Assembly (NCBI RefSeq): GCF_016755875.1
Contig: NZ_BNED01000005.1
Coordinates: 1,302,001-1,366,000, forward strand
Origin: Streptomyces spororaveus
GTDB lineage: Bacteria > Actinomycetota > Actinomycetes > Streptomycetales > Streptomycetaceae
DNA length: 64,000 nt
Direction of reading: 5' to 3'
Shown here: positions 63,001 through 64,000 of the stretch, piece after piece
How positions within the stretch are numbered: the stretch's first letter is position 1
Layout of the letters: each line of letters opens with the position of its first letter
Notes under the pieces: generated by a model
Told to the model about the DNA's origin: nothing
Seen by the model: the letters and a program-made list of their open reading frames with translations, nothing else
The model's database searches: none
Program-made: the position numbers and the translations under genes

Positions 63001-64000
63001 CTACCAGCCCATGGTCAGGCCGTCCTTCGCGGCGCCGCGGCTGAGGACGGCCTCGCTGATGGCGTCGCGGGCGCGCTCGTAGTCCTCGCGGCCGGGGTCC
63101 TTGGCGAGGGCGTCGGCGAGGTGGACGACCCGGCCCGCGGACAGGTCCATCATCTGCGGCACGAACTCGGCCTTGGTGACCTGCCAGCGCTGCCCGGCCG
63201 CGGCCGGCGGGGCGAAGGTGAACCGGCCGATCGAGCCGTAGTTGCCCCGCATGTCGCGGGCGCCCGTGTGGTTGAACATCTCGCCCGCGACCTGGTCTCC
63301 CATGCCGTAGACGATCCAGGTCCCGTTGACCTTCTCGTAGGGTTGCGGCACGTGCGCGTGCGTTCCGATGATTGCGTCGATGTCGGGGCGGCCGCCGGTC
63401 TGCGAGGCGGTCAGGGCTCTGCCGAGCGAGAGCTGGGTGTCGTCCGGTTCGGTCTCCCACTCCGTGCCCCAGTGCACGCTCACCAGCACCACGTCCGCGC
63501 CCGCCTTCCGGGCCGCCCGCGCATCCGCGATGATCTTGTCCTGCTTCATCAGGTTGACCGCCCACGGCTGGCCCTCGGGCAGCGGGTAGCCGTTGGTGTC
63601 GTAGGTGTACGCGAGGTGGGCCACCTTGGCGGAGCCCGCCTTGTACATGGTCACGGTCGCGGCCTCGGCGGCCGTGCGGGCCGAACCGGCGTGCTTCAGA
63701 CCGACCTTGTCGAAGCGGTCCAGTGTGCGGCGCAGTCCCGCGGCCCCGTCGTCGAGGGTGTGGTTCGAGGCCGTGGAGCAGCCGTCGTACCCGGCGTCCT
63801 TCAGCCCGTCGGCGACCTCGGGCGGCGACGTGAAGGCCGGATAGCCGGAGAAGGGCCCGCCCTCCTCCCCGTAGACGGTCTCCATGTGGCAGAGGGCGAG
63901 GCCGGCCGCGGAGACCACGGGCTTGACCCCGGAGAACATGGGCCTGAAGTCGTACCCGTCGCCGTCGGCGTCGTTCGCCGCACGCTGGATGACGGAGGTG
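63001..64000 (-). CDS. CapA family (PGA_cap) metallophosphatase-like protein, C-terminal part
   Basis: The frame is open to the window edge, so the N-terminus is missing; 332 residues are visible. It matches the poly-gamma-glutamate capsule CapA fold: LALCHMET, STASNHTLDDGAAGL (NH dyad), VVLVSVHWGTEWE, IIGTHAHVPQPYE, and IVYGMGDQV. These are calcineurin-like metal-binding positions. CapA-type proteins support polyglutamate export or cell-wall chemistry, but in Streptomyces the function is mostly unproven. Confidence 0.85.
   Translation of the reverse strand, partial: TSVIQRAANDADGDGYDFRPMFSGVKPVVSAAGLALCHMETVYGEEGGPFSGYPAFTSPPEVADGLKDAGYDGCSTASNHTLDDGAAGLRRTLDRFDKVGLKHAGSARTAAEAATVTMYKAGSAKVAHLAYTYDTNGYPLPEGQPWAVNLMKQDKIIADARAARKAGADVVLVSVHWGTEWETEPDDTQLSLGRALTASQTGGRPDIDAIIGTHAHVPQPYEKVNGTWIVYGMGDQVAGEMFNHTGARDMRGNYGSIGRFTFAPPAAAGQRWQVTKAEFVPQMMDLSAGRVVHLADALAKDPGREDYERARDAISEAVLSRGAAKDGLTMGW

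Overview
The window is high-GC actinobacterial DNA and reads as a Streptomyces chromosome. The evidence is strong third-position G/C bias, frequent GTG starts and ATGA/GTGA overlaps, twin-arginine and lipoprotein secretion signals, a complete ergothioneine operon, an RmdA-type PAS-GGDEF-EAL protein, an ornithine-lipid gene pair, and a single TTA (bldA) codon. From memory, the stretch from egt through olsAB and sdhCAB to rmdA resembles the S. coelicolor SCO0910-SCO0928 region; I could not check this. I saw no tRNA, rRNA, CRISPR array, insertion sequence or prophage.

Layout. 1-7 kb: end of a secreted protein, a penicillin-acylase-family hydrolase, a DUF2087 protein, a metallophosphoesterase, and an iron-box-controlled pair of secreted genes whose second member is split by an in-frame TGA. 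7-14 kb: a flavin disulfide oxidoreductase, then an exopolysaccharide group (small membrane protein, NodB/GT2 fusion, acyltransferase) with a divergent GH16 lipoprotein. 14-20 kb: a TetR regulator and a two-gene trypco1 / trypsin-nSTAND-beta-propeller system whose first gene carries the TTA codon. 20-28 kb: thioredoxin, aldehyde dehydrogenase, thiolase, and a LacI regulator divergent from a transporter-hydrolase-amidase set. 28-32 kb: O-methyltransferase, solitary MazF/PemK-like protein, Imm49-like protein, bacterial PARG.

32-41 kb: egtABCD in one overlapping operon, facing olsB-olsA; a DasA-like sugar-binding lipoprotein with a dre-like site; dodecin; a HAD phosphatase; a luciferase-like oxidoreductase. 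41-50 kb: a UvrA paralogue, sdhCAB with a divergent LysR gene, and a TetR gene divergent from a flavin monooxygenase. 50-58 kb: rmdA coupled to a SAM methyltransferase, a proline-rich secreted protein, a DUF4239 membrane protein, and two related small surface proteins next to a class F sortase. 58-64 kb: a polysaccharide deacetylase, the LysX fusion, a universal stress protein and the C-terminal part of a CapA-like protein.

The genes point to an aerobic, differentiating soil bacterium. They cover cell-surface and matrix building, envelope lipid changes (ornithine lipid, lysyl-phosphatidylglycerol), redox protection (ergothioneine, thioredoxin), menaquinone-linked respiration and c-di-GMP signalling. 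The least understood parts are the TTA-controlled trypsin-nSTAND system and the iron-controlled, TGA-split surface protein. Starts were chosen by Shine-Dalgarno spacing, stop/start overlaps, or a TANNNT -10 box 6-7 nt upstream that suggests a leaderless mRNA.
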